From Rhizopus arrhizus (taxonomy: Eukaryota; Mucoromycota; Mucoromycetes; Mucorales; Rhizopodaceae), in contig JAKZZE010000031.1 in the NCBI GenBank assembly GCA_024220505.1, forward strand, positions 62,001-126,000: a DNA stretch of 64,000 bases, written 5' to 3'. Of this stretch, positions 10,570 to 21,308 are shown in pieces; position 1 is the stretch's first letter, and each line of letters begins with the position of its first letter. The notes beneath the pieces were generated by a model. It was not told the origin of the DNA. It saw only the letters and a list, made by a program, of their open reading frames with translations, and did not search any database. The translations under genes and the position numbers were made by a program.

Positions 10570-10711
10570 AAAAAAAAGTTCATGTAGCAGAGCGGCCGCT
10601 GACTTCATAAACTTGCTGAGCATCAAGATACATAAATTAACCAATAAGAAAATAACATTTAGTATCTGCATGAATGCCGACCTGACTATTGTCAAGTCTG
10701 GGGGAGGATAA
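10570..10711 (+). other. Element F 3' untranslated region with polypurine tract
   Basis: Sequence between the pol stop and the LTR. The polypurine tract TGGGGGAGGATAA (10699-10711) directly precedes the TGTTG start of the LTR, which marks the downstream LTR as the 3' one. Confidence 0.75.
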
Positions 10712-11173
10712 TGTTGTAAACATAGTTATTTTCTATATGATATCAGTTGTATTAAAATAAATAACGATACACAAAAAGATTAAACTATGATTGAACAATT
10801 CCACACTTTTCCAAATTTAGAACAATAAGATCAATATCTGTCATCCTAGAGAGTCTAATCAATTGTCAACCCCAAAAGTAATTAGATCAAAGTTAATTGA
10901 CTGGTTATTATTTCTATTGTTCAATTTCAGATGCATATATTAGAACATCGACAAGCTTTAGCTTAATCATTGGTTCTTCAGCACGACATCGTGACCGAGT
11001 CTATATCTTTTATATCTACGCTCACAAAGAATATAAATAGATGCCAACTTTTTATCCATAAAGCGAGGCCTTTTCGCAATATAAAGAAATCTGCAATAAA
11101 GAAGGATTTTAATTTTATATTGCTGCTATTGTTTTTTTGTTTAATTTTTTTATTTAATCTTGCGATTAAAACA
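10712..11173 (+). repeat. Element F 3' LTR
   Basis: A 462-bp LTR, TGTTGTAAAC...GATTAAAACA. A near-identical solo copy lies at 25099-25558. The plus-strand TATA-like AGAATATAAATAG sits near 11028. The LTR interrupts a Tc1 transposase, with its right flank TATCC at 11174-11178. The matching 5' flank and 5' LTR are not in the window. Confidence 0.9.
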
Positions 11174-11788
11174 TATCCAACAAGCATATCCAGGGCCATC
11201 ATAAGTAATACAACCCCATACCATGACACTTCCTTGGCCGCCTTTAACTGTAAGGTCTAAGTGATAAGGCTGCAATACATCGTCTGGTCGACTCCAGTAA
11301 TACTTGCAACCGTCTGATCCGAAAACATTGACTTTAATCTCATCACTAAACACCATACGCCTCCAGTAATCGGTTGTCCAGTCTTTGTGGGCCATAGCCC
11401 ATGCTAAACGTCGTTCCTTGTGCTGTTTACTGAGCAGAGGCTTCTTCGCTTTGATTTTAGCTCTGAAGTTCATACTTTTAAGGAGCTTCAAGACTCCAGA
11501 ATAACCAATAGTATATCCCAAACCATTCAGATATTGATGTACTGCTTTGGCTGTCTTGAATTCACCCTTTATTACTTGTCTACGGATGTATGACTTGGTA
11601 GTTTCACCAATAGTTGCTCTTCTACCAGGGGTTGCCTTCATTCGGTTTGGAAAAAACTTGTTCGCATACCTACCTAAAGTTGACTTTTTCAATCCGGGAA
11701 TGCGTTCGATAACTTGTTCATATGTCATATTACTAGCCAAAAGCATTTGGATTTGTTTCTGAACAGATTTGCTGATAGTAGGAGTCAT
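11174..11788 (-). pseudogene. Tc1-B transposase, N-terminal part only
   Basis: The likely start is the ATG at 11788 (MTPTISKSVQK..). A helix-turn-helix DNA-binding region (QVIERIPGLKKSTLGRYA, then a second HTH) is followed by the first catalytic Asp in MVFSDEIK and the conserved VMVWGCI motif. The frame is cut at 11174 (..YACWI) by the LTR of F, so the second Asp and the Glu are lost. The protein differs clearly from Tc1-A and is another Tc1-type family. Confidence 0.85.
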
Positions 11789-11975
11789 TTGATGCGGGAC
11801 AAAGTCGTAAGAAGTGCAGTATAGAAAGAGACTAAGAATATTGTAAAAAAAAAGAACAGCGTAAAGTTTTTTATACTTTACATTAAAGATATGAGTCATA
11901 AATTATCATAGATAAGACTGGTATATTAGTTCCGGTGATTTCTGATTGATAAGAAGGCGATGTTTAGAACACATT

Positions 11976-12316
11976 TGAAGTGTTTTAAGTATTCAAAAAT
12001 AAGATAAAGAAGAATTAACGAGACCGAACAATAGTTCTAAAGTCGAATACTTTTATTAAAGAAAGATTTCAAGGCTATTTATATTAGTTGAGCAAGACCT
12101 GAGATTAGATGACAAAAATAGTTACGACCGATATGATTTGACATGTATAAGAAAAATTTTATAGACTGATGTTAATAATCAACTGTTGAGATGAAAGTGA
12201 AACTTGGCTGTTTATGGCAGTGATAATTATCAGGTTCTATTCTTATTCAAACTCATTTGGAAAGATTTAGTCCAGAATGATAAGACTGTATCTTATAGAC
12301 ATGTCAAAACATGACA
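11976..12316 (-). repeat. Element E 3' LTR
   Basis: A 341-bp LTR. On the minus strand it starts TGTCATGTTTTGACATG and contains a TATA-like AATATAAATAGCC. An E-related LTR in the opposite orientation lies at 25080-25889. Confidence 0.95.
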
Positions 12317-12739
12317 TTGCCCCCTTCCAGGTTGTAACTATCTTTTCTGGAATTAATGTGGCAAGTGAAAATATGTTTGTTTAAGTGAATGTCGAAAATG
12401 AGGTTTGAGATGTCAAGATGAGCTCTATTTGTTGTAAGAAATAGGTGCTTGGTAGGGTTAAGTCATATAACGTATAGTGGCTCTTTATATAAACATATAA
12501 AGTATAGTGTTCAAGAATGGAACAAAGCATTTAGGCGATAATAAACCCTGAACAGGAATTTATTGCTAAAGTGATGTTTGTCTGTAAATGTGACTGCATA
12601 CAAATGTGCATATTGAAAAATATTAAGGTATGAGAAAAAATTTCATTTTTTACTATCCTTGTAAATATTTTATAATTGCGTAATTTGCTGGTAACGTATA
12701 TGTATAGTTAATGAAAGTTGGTGGAAGAAGGTCAATGTA
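12317..12739 (-). other. Element E 3' untranslated region
   Basis: About 420 bp between the gag-pol stop and the 3' LTR of E. Apart from the polypurine tract at the LTR edge I see no motif here. AT-rich, no reading frame. Confidence 0.6.
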
Positions 12740-15700
12740 TTAACGTCTGTTTCTTTTAGAGTTAGTTACACTGCGATGCACGTTTTTTCTTTTCTTGGTT
12801 GTATCTTTTTTAGGAACAAGTTGAACCTCGCGCGCTGGTTCTTGTTCACTTAGACGTGACCAATATTTTTGGATCGGTCTGTAATCATGGAAATGACTAG
12901 CCGGTTCCCAAGTGTCATCTTCTTCTCCATAACCTTTCCATCGAACTTTATATAAGTAATTACCCGGTGATCCCTTATGGTGTAAAACTGCCTCAACATC
13001 GTATGATTCAGATTGATCAGTATTGGATAAGGATACTTCCTGGGAAATAACCTTTATTTGCGATGGAGGTACATCTCTTGGTAAGAGTGCTCCAGCTGCA
13101 TCAACCAACACATATGAACCACCTTGAGTTTTTCTTTTGACAGTATAATTACCAACGTAGAGGGGATCACTTTTTGCAACACGGTTTACATTCTTGAGCG
13201 TGACTTGACTACCAGTGGGGATATCGGATAGAATTCTGTGAGTTTGGTTGAACTTGTCTCGAGAAGCAGCTTGTGAAGTTTTTATTTTTTCACGAATAGC
13301 AGGTAAGACAGTGTCATTAAACTCGTTAATTCTAGTTTCTAACTGTTTCATCGTTTCAGGCGATTTAGTTTTGTCCAGCACGTTATTATAATCCTTGTTT
13401 TCATTGGGACGTCTTGCAAACATCAATGAGAAAGGTCTAGTGCCGTGTAAAGCTGTATGCGTATTGTTGAGGGCTTCTTGGGTACTGTCAACGTACAAGT
13501 CCCAATCCTCAGTTCTGCCTTGTAATCTTTTGTGCAAAATATTTTTTGCTTTGCCAACCCATCGTTCAACTATACCGTTAGCTCGGGGATGATAAGCTGA
13601 TATGAGACGATGATCAATACCGGATGATTCAACATACAGTCTGACGAGTTCATTGACATACTCAGTACCATTATCACTTTGGATAATTTTTGGTCGACCA
13701 AAGAGCGATAAGATACTCCTTAATGCAAGTGCAATAGTGAGAGAAGATTTATCGGGCAAGGCTTTGAGTACACAATATCGTGTAAAGACGTCTACTACCA
13801 GAAGGATGTATTGATTACCTTGTACTGAAGTAGGGAAAGGTCCGGCTGTATCGATACAGATGTGATCCCAAGGTGCATCAGCATAGATTGAGGTCAAGGG
13901 ATTGTATCCGTGCTTTGCGATATTGAATTTTTGGCAATCAGGACAACTACGTATTATTTCAAGTGCATCTTCCTTGAGCTTTGTCCAGTGAATACCATCA
14001 CTATGTAAAGCTGTTACGATTGCTTGAGCTCCACGGTGTCCTTCTAAATGTGTATCCATGAGTAGCTTTTGTCTGTCTTCTGGTGCTGGGGTCATCAAGT
14101 CAGCAGGCATCATCATTCTGGATGTAAGAATTGATCCGTTAGAATTGATAATTTGGGAAGTGACGATTGTTTTGATGGTTTTATTATCCCCCTCCAGCGT
14201 TTTTTCAGGTTCGAAAAGACGCGACAAAGCATCTGGTAGAATATTTTGAATACCAGGTCGATGGATGATTTTGAAGTTATAATCCAGTATAGTGTCCAGC
14301 CAATTGATCATCATAGCGTTAGCTACAGGCTGAGTGTGGAGATAAGTCAAGGCCTTGTGATCGGTGTATAAGGTGAACGGATTACCCCACAAAAATGGAT
14401 GAAACTTCTTTAGTGCAAATATCACTGCTAATAGCTCACGTTTAGTAGTAGAATAATTCTTTTCAGATGTAGAAAGTGAGCGTGCCATGAAACCGATATA
14501 TCGAGTCTCATTTTTGATAACTTGGTAAAGAACAGCACCAATTGAATAGTTACTAGCATCAGTAGCAACATAAAAAGGTTGTTCTAGATCTGGATGATGA
14601 AGAAGTGGCGCAGAAGACAATAATGCCTTGATCTTTTCAAAAGCTCTTTCTTGTTCAGATGTCCAAAGTTTATCAAGTTTACCTTCGAAACGTAATTTGT
14701 CCAAAGGTGCAGTGATTTCAGAAATATTTGGCAAATATTTTCTAAAATAATTTACCAGTCCTAAAAAGCGTTGAATCTCTTTTCCAGATGCAGGTCTAGG
14801 CCAAGTCAAAGCGTTTGTAACTTTACGAGGATCGAGTCGAGACCCTTTGGCATCAACACAGAAACCAAGCAAGTAAACCGTAGACTGCGCAAAATGACAC
14901 TTGTCTGGGTTAAGGATCAAATTCACTTTAGTTAATCTCTGAATTATGTTTTGCACATGTGTGATGTGTTCCTCATAAGACTTGGAAAATATGATGATAT
15001 CATCAACAAAAGCCTGTGCATAAGGTAAATCACGTAACACTATATTAATCACTCGTTGATAACGGGAAGCAATATGTTTCAAACCAAATGGACAACCTCT
15101 AAATTGGTATTGTTGACCTTCAAAAGTGAATGTGGTCTTAACACGATCAGGCTCATGGATTTGGAATCGATGAAATGCTTGTCGAAGATCAAGAGTGGTA
15201 AAAATAGTTGATCCTTGTAATCGATCGAAAATCTCTTCAATCTTTGGAATAGGATGTCTATCGTTTGACACAAGAATAGAATTTAACAAGCGAGGATCGA
15301 GACAGGGTCGATGTCCTGTGAGATTACCAAGCAAGTCTTTCTTAGGTGCCAATGTTAAAGGAGAATTCCAATCTGAATTAGGTGATGCACGTTCAATAAC
15401 TTCATCCTTTAACCAAGTGTCAATACATTCACGCATGATTGGTAGTAATTTAAAAGGAGTACGATATGGTGCACGGTAAGCAGTTTTTCCTTTAACAGTA
15501 TCTAAACGTATAACTGACTCTGGTACAGTACAGAATGAATTCTTTGGTATTAAGGCATTTTGATCAACAAATGGTTTAACAGCATTATGGAAATGAGCTT
15601 GTTGCTCAGGTGTACCGAAAGGAGCTTTGTTAGGTTCAGGTGTATCATCCGTAATCTCTTTGTCAATAACTGGTGCAAGATTAGGATGTCTGATAGCTAA

Positions 15701-17581
15701 GTTGGTAACAAGAATGTTTAACTTGTGCATCAGATCTAATCCTATTACAACTTCAGTATCCAAGGAAAGAGGAAGGACTTCAAAAGAATGGGATGCATGA
15801 ATAAGATTTTTATCATTATCACCGTAAATAACACTTAATGGAAATTTGGTTGTACCGAAACGTTTACTAACATTATCACTTGTAGCAAGTATAACGGAAC
15901 CAGATACATTTCTATCAACTGCAATATTATATTTATTAACAAATTTTGTGTCTATCGAGCTAAAAGACGAACCACTATCAACTAGGGCCATAGTGTTCAC
16001 ATTTTCTATAGTGATAGGTACAATTAAAGAATGGTTAGTACTTTTAAATACTTCATTCTGTTTTGTTAATTTCTTACAATCATAGTTCACTGGATAACCC
16101 TCGTCATCTACGTCCATCAAGTTGCTATCACCACTAGACACCTTGAAAGATGCCTGTTGCGGTCTAGCTTGAGGAGTGATGGTGAGGTTAGGTTTGTTAC
16201 CATTGGATCTTGCAGTATCCAAGCGAACAGAACGGATGGCCTTAGTTGGACCGTGATAGGGTTTGTCTCGTGGACAGTTAGCCGCATGTTCCCTGGACCA
16301 TGGAACATTACCAGAGCAACGATAACACCTTTTGGCCACAGATACAAAAGACATTGATGGATTATTTGTAGCAGAGGAAGGATTCACCAACGGAGGGCTT
16401 CTGTTCAACAAATCCTTATACTTGTTGCACTTGTCTGTAGGGTGATTGGCCGGGCCATGGATAACACAATGGAATTTGTTTTTGATGTTGCCAGGAGAAG
16501 AGGACTTCTTAGTTATACCCTGTAAGTTGCTCAACAAATGTGAGTTCCTAGGGTTGTACTTAGATGCCTCTGTTCCATTTGGTGAGAGAGACAAAGATGA
16601 AGACTTGACGGGGACAGAAGCTTGTCGAGGTGATGGGTTAACCTCGGAACACAAGTTGGATGACAATACCATCCTGGCTTTGGCAGCGACTTTTGCAACA
16701 GAGTCTTGCTGATCTCTTCCTAGGTTCAACAAGGAGCGAGAGACCTCTTGACGCAAAAATGCTGGTAAAGCTCGCTTATATATGGTGGCAGTCTTGATGT
16801 CATCGTCCCACTTGGCTGCTCTGCGGATTCTTTGGAATCGATCCGTGAATGCTTCTATGGATTCTGCTGCAGCCATTTTAAGAGATAACAGCTGGTCCAT
16901 ATACTCTAGCTCTTGAGCTACGTCCTGTGCAGCGTACGTCTTGACTATGATCTTTCTGACTTCAGACCAAACCAAGTTGCGACCTTTGAGTACTTCATTG
17001 AACCAAGATCGCTGATCTCTGTTCATTTTGATCGGAACCAAACGAGACCAGCTAGAATCTATGGATAGGCCATTTGATTCAACGATCAGAGCAAAAGTGT
17101 CGAGTAAATCTTCTACAGAATCATGTGCTTCCGCTTCTTTCCTCCAAATATTACCCTGCCACTGCCAGATTGGAAGGTCAGGTGGGATGACATGAGCAGA
17201 GCGAGGGTGAGAAACATTTGTAGCGTGGTCAGGACCAAGGATTATATCACCTGTAGGCATGGGAGGTGAGACGCAAAAAGCCTGTGCTTCGTCCAAGAAC
17301 ATGATACAGTTTTTTATACTGACTGCTCGTTCTTGTAGCTTTGAGAGCTGTTCTTGTGATGCACCAGATACCACAGCCCTAGCAATTTGCTGTCTAAGGT
17401 CTTCTAAATTAACCCTCAAACCCATAACAGCATCAACGGGTTTATCATCAAGAGATGGTGTTTCTTCCACATTGGCCATTTCAGTATCTTCGATCACTTT
17501 TGATGCCTCCTCTATGTTTGTTCTAAACACATCAGTTTCACCATGAGCGAAAGTATTAGGAGCTTGATCTTCGTTAGCCAT
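12740..17581 (-). CDS. Gag-Pol polyprotein of element E with C-terminal chromodomain
   Basis: A single frame of 1613 residues from the ATG at 17581 (MANEDQAPN..). Gag is followed by a Cys/His cluster (CYRCSGNVPWSREHAANC), protease with DSGSS (about residue 532), RT with FVDD in place of the usual YxDD (about 857), RNase H (ATDAS about 1007; YTDHKA), integrase HHCC (about 1180-1217), D,D,E residues (CIDT about 1242, SDNG about 1302, GIVERW about 1338) and a chromodomain (YKVRWKGYGEEDDTWEP, about 1530-1573). It shares architecture with D, but the two proteins differ throughout and are separate families. No disabling change is seen. Confidence 0.95.
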   Translation of the reverse strand: MANEDQAPNTFAHGETDVFRTNIEEASKVIEDTEMANVEETPSLDDKPVDAVMGLRVNLEDLRQQIARAVVSGASQEQLSKLQERAVSIKNCIMFLDEAQAFCVSPPMPTGDIILGPDHATNVSHPRSAHVIPPDLPIWQWQGNIWRKEAEAHDSVEDLLDTFALIVESNGLSIDSSWSRLVPIKMNRDQRSWFNEVLKGRNLVWSEVRKIIVKTYAAQDVAQELEYMDQLLSLKMAAAESIEAFTDRFQRIRRAAKWDDDIKTATIYKRALPAFLRQEVSRSLLNLGRDQQDSVAKVAAKARMVLSSNLCSEVNPSPRQASVPVKSSSLSLSPNGTEASKYNPRNSHLLSNLQGITKKSSSPGNIKNKFHCVIHGPANHPTDKCNKYKDLLNRSPPLVNPSSATNNPSMSFVSVAKRCYRCSGNVPWSREHAANCPRDKPYHGPTKAIRSVRLDTARSNGNKPNLTITPQARPQQASFKVSSGDSNLMDVDDEGYPVNYDCKKLTKQNEVFKSTNHSLIVPITIENVNTMALVDSGSSFSSIDTKFVNKYNIAVDRNVSGSVILATSDNVSKRFGTTKFPLSVIYGDNDKNLIHASHSFEVLPLSLDTEVVIGLDLMHKLNILVTNLAIRHPNLAPVIDKEITDDTPEPNKAPFGTPEQQAHFHNAVKPFVDQNALIPKNSFCTVPESVIRLDTVKGKTAYRAPYRTPFKLLPIMRECIDTWLKDEVIERASPNSDWNSPLTLAPKKDLLGNLTGHRPCLDPRLLNSILVSNDRHPIPKIEEIFDRLQGSTIFTTLDLRQAFHRFQIHEPDRVKTTFTFEGQQYQFRGCPFGLKHIASRYQRVINIVLRDLPYAQAFVDDIIIFSKSYEEHITHVQNIIQRLTKVNLILNPDKCHFAQSTVYLLGFCVDAKGSRLDPRKVTNALTWPRPASGKEIQRFLGLVNYFRKYLPNISEITAPLDKLRFEGKLDKLWTSEQERAFEKIKALLSSAPLLHHPDLEQPFYVATDASNYSIGAVLYQVIKNETRYIGFMARSLSTSEKNYSTTKRELLAVIFALKKFHPFLWGNPFTLYTDHKALTYLHTQPVANAMMINWLDTILDYNFKIIHRPGIQNILPDALSRLFEPEKTLEGDNKTIKTIVTSQIINSNGSILTSRMMMPADLMTPAPEDRQKLLMDTHLEGHRGAQAIVTALHSDGIHWTKLKEDALEIIRSCPDCQKFNIAKHGYNPLTSIYADAPWDHICIDTAGPFPTSVQGNQYILLVVDVFTRYCVLKALPDKSSLTIALALRSILSLFGRPKIIQSDNGTEYVNELVRLYVESSGIDHRLISAYHPRANGIVERWVGKAKNILHKRLQGRTEDWDLYVDSTQEALNNTHTALHGTRPFSLMFARRPNENKDYNNVLDKTKSPETMKQLETRINEFNDTVLPAIREKIKTSQAASRDKFNQTHRILSDIPTGSQVTLKNVNRVAKSDPLYVGNYTVKRKTQGGSYVLVDAAGALLPRDVPPSQIKVISQEVSLSNTDQSESYDVEAVLHHKGSPGNYLYKVRWKGYGEEDDTWEPASHFHDYRPIQKYWSRLSEQEPAREVQLVPKKDTTKKRKNVHRSVTNSKRNRR

Positions 17582-17624
17582 ATTTGATTTTTGTGATTGG
17601 GAGTTCAGAATTCGTTAAAAAAAA

Positions 17625-17965
17625 TGAAGTGTTTTAAGTATTCAAAAATAAGATAAAGAAGAATTAACGAGACCGAACAATAGTTCTAAAGTCGAATACT
17701 TTTATTAAAGAAAGATTTCAAGGCTATTTATATTAGTTGAGCAAGACCTGAGATTAGATGACAAAAATAGTTACGACCGATATGATTTGACATGTATAAG
17801 AAAAATTTTATAGACTGATGTTAATAATCAACTGTTGAGATGAAAGTGAAACTTGGCTGTTTATGGCAGTGATAATTATCAGGTTCTATTCTTATTCAAA
17901 CTCATTTGGAAAGATTTAGTCCAGAATGATAAGACTGTATCTTATAGACATGTCAAAACATGATA
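17625..17965 (-). repeat. Element E 5' LTR
   Basis: The second LTR of E, 341 bp. After it on the minus strand come eight T and then AACGAATTC before the gag ATG. No standard tRNA primer-binding site is seen. Confidence 0.95.
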
Positions 17966-17970
17966 ACATT

Positions 17971-18196
17971 GCAAAATAAGCAGGTAGCGGAAAAATTGTC
18001 CCAGTGCGGTGGTTTTTTTCTATTGCTGATTAACTCAGACTATGTAATCTCCGAACTCTGGCTCTTTGATATTATGTAGCACGAAGTGCGACCTTTCTAA
18101 TGAGCATAAAACTAGTCACATAGCCTAAGAATTGGTCGAGTTACAGTGTCAAAAGTAAAAAATGTTGAAACACTGGGACAATTAGTCCACCCACTG
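17971..18196 (-). mobile_element. Right terminus of Tc1-B
   Basis: Sequence between element E and the gag of B. It ends in a Tc1-like inverted terminus (TTGAAACACTGGGACAATTA.. up to CACTG at 18196) followed by TA. It joins the leader region at 11900-11970 once element E is removed. Confidence 0.75.
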
Positions 18197-18198
18197 TA

Positions 18199-18464
18199 CG
18201 AGTGAGTTCCACCCGAACTCGTTCAAGGAGGTCATATGCCATCCTTTTAGCATTTTTCATTTCCAACAAATTGTCTTCAGAAGAAGAGGAATTGGCTCGG
18301 TTATCTTCATTTATAGATAACTCATTTAAAGAGCTAGTGTAATCTTCTGTTTCCTTTAAGACGGCATCAGCAGCTTGCTCAGGAGAGTTGATCAGTTCCA
18401 TGGCGTAGTCAATGGGAGCAGAAGCATTGGGAGTAGCAGGAGTAGAGTTACCAGTAGCAGACAT
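18199..18464 (-). pseudogene. Element B gag, N-terminal fragment
   Basis: An ATG at 18464 begins an acidic, Ser/Asn-rich gag N-terminus (MSATGNSTPATPN..) that runs to 18199, where the Tc1-B insertion at a TA dinucleotide cuts it. It lies at the expected distance inside the 5' LTR of B (18507-18901). Nothing more of this gag is found in the window. Confidence 0.75.
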
Positions 18465-18506
18465 CTTGATTTTAGAACAATAGCGTAGTGTATTCACTTA
18501 AAAAAA

Positions 18507-18901
18507 TGTGATATTTAGGGTTTATATATAAAAAAGTACTAAGTCAATCAACAAATATAAAAATAAGTGAGACTCAAAGTAGATTGTCCTTTATTCAAGT
18601 TAAAAATATGAGGGTATTTATACTTTTCTATCCACGGCTAAATAATAGTATTCACAGTATATGATTATTGATTATTAATCGATATTAGACGATGCGTTAA
18701 TTATATGATTGGTATTGTTTAACATCTTTTATCAAGAAGTAATTATTAATCCTGATTCAGGAACTTGTTAGAATATTCTGGAGTGGATCGGGATATGATT
18801 TTATTTGACGTGGCATAATACAATGTCCGATATTCCTAATTTGGATGATCATTGTTCGTAGTAATTTACAGTATTACTTTATTATATGTGTAAATACCAC
18901 A
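18507..18901 (-). repeat. Element B 5' LTR
   Basis: A 395-bp LTR matching 3445-3838 with one substitution and one 1-bp indel. Its outer edge is followed by the duplicated target AACTG at 18902-18906 in the RT gene of element A. Confidence 0.93.
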
Positions 18902-19145
18902 AACTGTTCAATTTCTTTGATATTAGTTGGAGCAGGTATGACTTGAATAGGCTTGATTTTGTCAGGGTTAGCAGAAATCCCTTGATCAGATACGATAAAA
19001 CCTAAGAATTCGACAGATTTCATTCCAAAAGCACATTTGTTTTTGTTGATAGAGAGATTGGCATCTTGTATTCGACGCAAACCATTTTCCAAATCAATGA
19101 CATGTTGTTCTACCGAGCTGGAATGAATAATGACATCGTCTAAAT
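18902..19145 (-). pseudogene. Element A RT palm fragment
   Basis: The minus strand encodes the LDDVIIHS catalytic box of a Ty3/gypsy RT and the following segment to IKEIEQF. At the low end it is cut by element B and continues at 3444 (QFLGVCGVYQKF). At the high end it is cut by a solo LTR and continues at 19884 (VTAIAY). The split YLDD box shows that the solo LTR landed in the RT active-site codons. Confidence 0.9.
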
Positions 19146-19883
19146 TGTTATAGGTAGACATAATAAAATAATAAATTATGCTATAAACCAAACATCTCCA
19201 ACACTAGCATAGTTAAACCATAAAGATCTGACGATGAATTATATCATAAAGAGTAATAAATGTCTTGCATGTATAATACCAACCTGTTATAGTATTAAGT
19301 CTTTGCATAATCTCTTTTATGATCCAATGTATTTAGTTGCATTGAGACTATGTATGTCAGAATAGAATATTGTTTTTCTTGCATAGTAACTTTATCGATC
19401 TAAACAAATGTTTGAGAAATATTCTTATCAATAATCCGATTGGTGCCTTAATGACTCCTGTTGTCTCCATTATTAGGTTTCAGTCTTTCTGTACTAATTT
19501 AGTAACCAAGTTTACTCAGACCCAATGATCATTCAGGAATAAAATACAAGTGCCGTCTTAAACAACAATTCCATGGATGCCTATTTATAAATGCAACACT
19601 AGTAGCTTAGAACAATGATTTATAATATAATTATACAAGATAAGATTCCATGGAACAAGATATGATGGCAATGCCCCAATCCAGAATGAAACATCAAGAA
19701 AGAACCAATTGATTTAACTCAAACATCCCCATGAATTATTCTTCAAAAGAATATAAATATCCCACCTAAATCCTCATTGAAAAGAGGAATAACTTTAACT
19801 TGGATATAATCAAGAATAAAAAGTATCTCAAAGTAATTATCGTTTTGGTGCTTTTTTATTTCTTTTTATCTTCGTTTATTACA
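19146..19883 (+). repeat. Solo LTR in the RT active-site region of element A
   Basis: A 738-bp block with TGTTATAGG...TTTATTACA ends. It is flanked by the 5-bp duplication TAAAT (19141-19145 and 19884-19888). A plus-strand TATA-like AGAATATAAATATCC lies near 19750. There is no internal coding sequence, so it is a solo LTR from LTR-LTR recombination. I see no second copy of this LTR in the window. Confidence 0.9.
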
Positions 19884-19888
19884 TAAAT

Positions 19889-21302
19889 ATGCAATAGCCG
19901 TGACGTATTTCAATGGGCCTAATACGCGATCCATCAACGATTGAAATACAGCGGGAGCGTTCTTCAAACCAAACGGCATAAAATTGAAAACATAGGTACC
20001 ATTAGTCGTGACAAGTGCTGTTTTTTCGCGATCTTGCTTCGCAATTTTGATAGCATAATACCCGGACGCCAAATCTATTTTGGAAAAAATGATTGACTTA
20101 CCTAATGATTGCAAAGCATGATGTAGATGGACAAATGGATATTTGATGGCCTTGGTGACGGCGTTGAGCCTAACGTAATTACCACAAGGACGTATATCAC
20201 TATCAGGTTTTGGTACAGCAGATACATTGGAACCCCATTCCGAAAAAAGAACCTTAGTTACAATACCATGGGTAACTAATTTTTCCAATTTGTCATCAAT
20301 CTTCTTTTGAATATCAGGATGATAAACTCTAGGAGCTGAATATACAGGTGGCGAATCTCCCGTATCAATAGTGAATTCAACGAGATCAGTAGTGGACGGC
20401 TTATCATTATCTGCAGGAATAATAGAGTTATACTTGACCAACAATTTATCTATCTGTGGCTGAATAGACGTGTAGCACACTGGATGTGCCGTATTCGAAA
20501 CCTCCAAACTAGGATTGACCAGAAATTTTACTACATGTTGTACATTTTGAATAGAAAGGGATATGACCTGTCCGGTTGTATCTATCATTGCCTTCCATTG
20601 ACGCATAGTATCATACCCAATAATAACATCTCGAGCTAATTCATCAATAACATGAAGTTTAAGTGTTGTGTTGAAAGCATCCAGTTTGATTACACCGTGA
20701 GTCTTGTTAGCATTTCTATTCACATCAGTATAGAGAATAATTTGAGATTTGTCTACAGGTAGTTTAAGTTTATCAGTTACGCTCTTGGCAATACACGTAA
20801 TAGCTGATCCTGTATCCCACAAAATTTGGATCTTTGTTTTTCCTATACTCAAATAAGAAATAGGTGTGTTGGTGTGTTGGTAGTTCACATGGTTAATACT
20901 GGGTTGTGCAACAATAGTATCCGAATTGACCACTCGCATCGGTGCATCTAAATTGACTACACCTTCTTGAGTAACCGAGATAGCATCGACAGTGTGAACA
21001 TTGTACTTCTTGCTGTTTTTGGCAAATCTACGCTTGCCTTGGTGTTGACTGCAATCAATAGTAAGATGTTACTGAAAACAGTAACCACAAACTGGGTTGC
21101 CATGTCGATCATACAAGCGAGGAGCCTTTTCAGACTGCTGTTGATGAGCATTTCCATGTCCCTTAAGTTTGTTATTGTGATTGTTGTAATTGTTGAATTG
21201 CTTCTTCTTGTTACTGTATTGTTTGTTGTTATGTCTATTGATATAATCAATCTCCATAGGTACAACATCAGAGTTAGTCTCTGTTGTAGAACAGCGTCTG
21301 AT
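19889..21302 (-). pseudogene. Element A nucleocapsid-protease-RT segment
   Basis: Reading down from 21302: a His/Asn/Gln-rich linker, part of a zinc knuckle (CGYCFQ then, after an in-frame TAA near 21075, HLTIDC), an aspartic protease (LWDTGSAIT, near 20815) and RT fingers and palm (IRPCGNYVRLNA, FSKIDLASGYYAI, FMPFGLKNAPAVFQ) to TAIAY at 19889. The frame matches across the stop, so the TAA is a point or small deletion change that breaks gag-pol. The RT continues at 19145. Confidence 0.88.
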
Positions 21303-21308
21303 CATAAC

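Larger units (their letters stand above)
11976..17965 (-). mobile_element. Ty3/gypsy chromovirus E, apparently intact and recent
   Basis: A 5990-bp element with 341-bp LTRs at 11976-12316 and 17625-17965, differing by eye only in the last dinucleotide (CA against TA). The 5-bp target duplication ACATT is at 11971-11975 and 17966-17970. One uninterrupted gag-pol ORF lies between. The minus-strand polypurine tract (CTGGAAGGGGGCAA, about 12317-12330) adjoins the 3' LTR. It is inserted in the leader of Tc1-B. Confidence 0.96.
11174..18196 (-). mobile_element. Tc1/mariner element Tc1-B, inserted in element B gag, broken by F and E
   Basis: The right end is a Tc1-type terminus: inverse of CAGTGGGTGGACTAATTGTC ending at 18196, next to TA 18197-18198 within the gag of B. 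The left part, 11174-11970, encodes the N-terminal half of a transposase. Element E sits inside it (11976-17965, TSD ACATT). Element F truncates it at 11174. The C-terminal half and left TIR are missing. Confidence 0.8.
3445..18901 (-). mobile_element. Ty3/gypsy element B, nested in element A and itself filled by other elements
   Basis: It is bounded by two nearly identical LTRs of 394 and 395 bp (3445-3838 and 18507-18901; one substitution and one 1-bp indel seen). A 5-bp target duplication AACTG lies at 3440-3444 and 18902-18906. Orientation is minus. Only the start of gag (18199-18464) and the C-terminus of pol (3871-4091) remain. A Tc1 insertion at TA 18197-18198 and a later deletion involving element D account for the missing body. 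The near identity of the LTRs means that all the nested events inside B happened within a short time. Confidence 0.93.
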
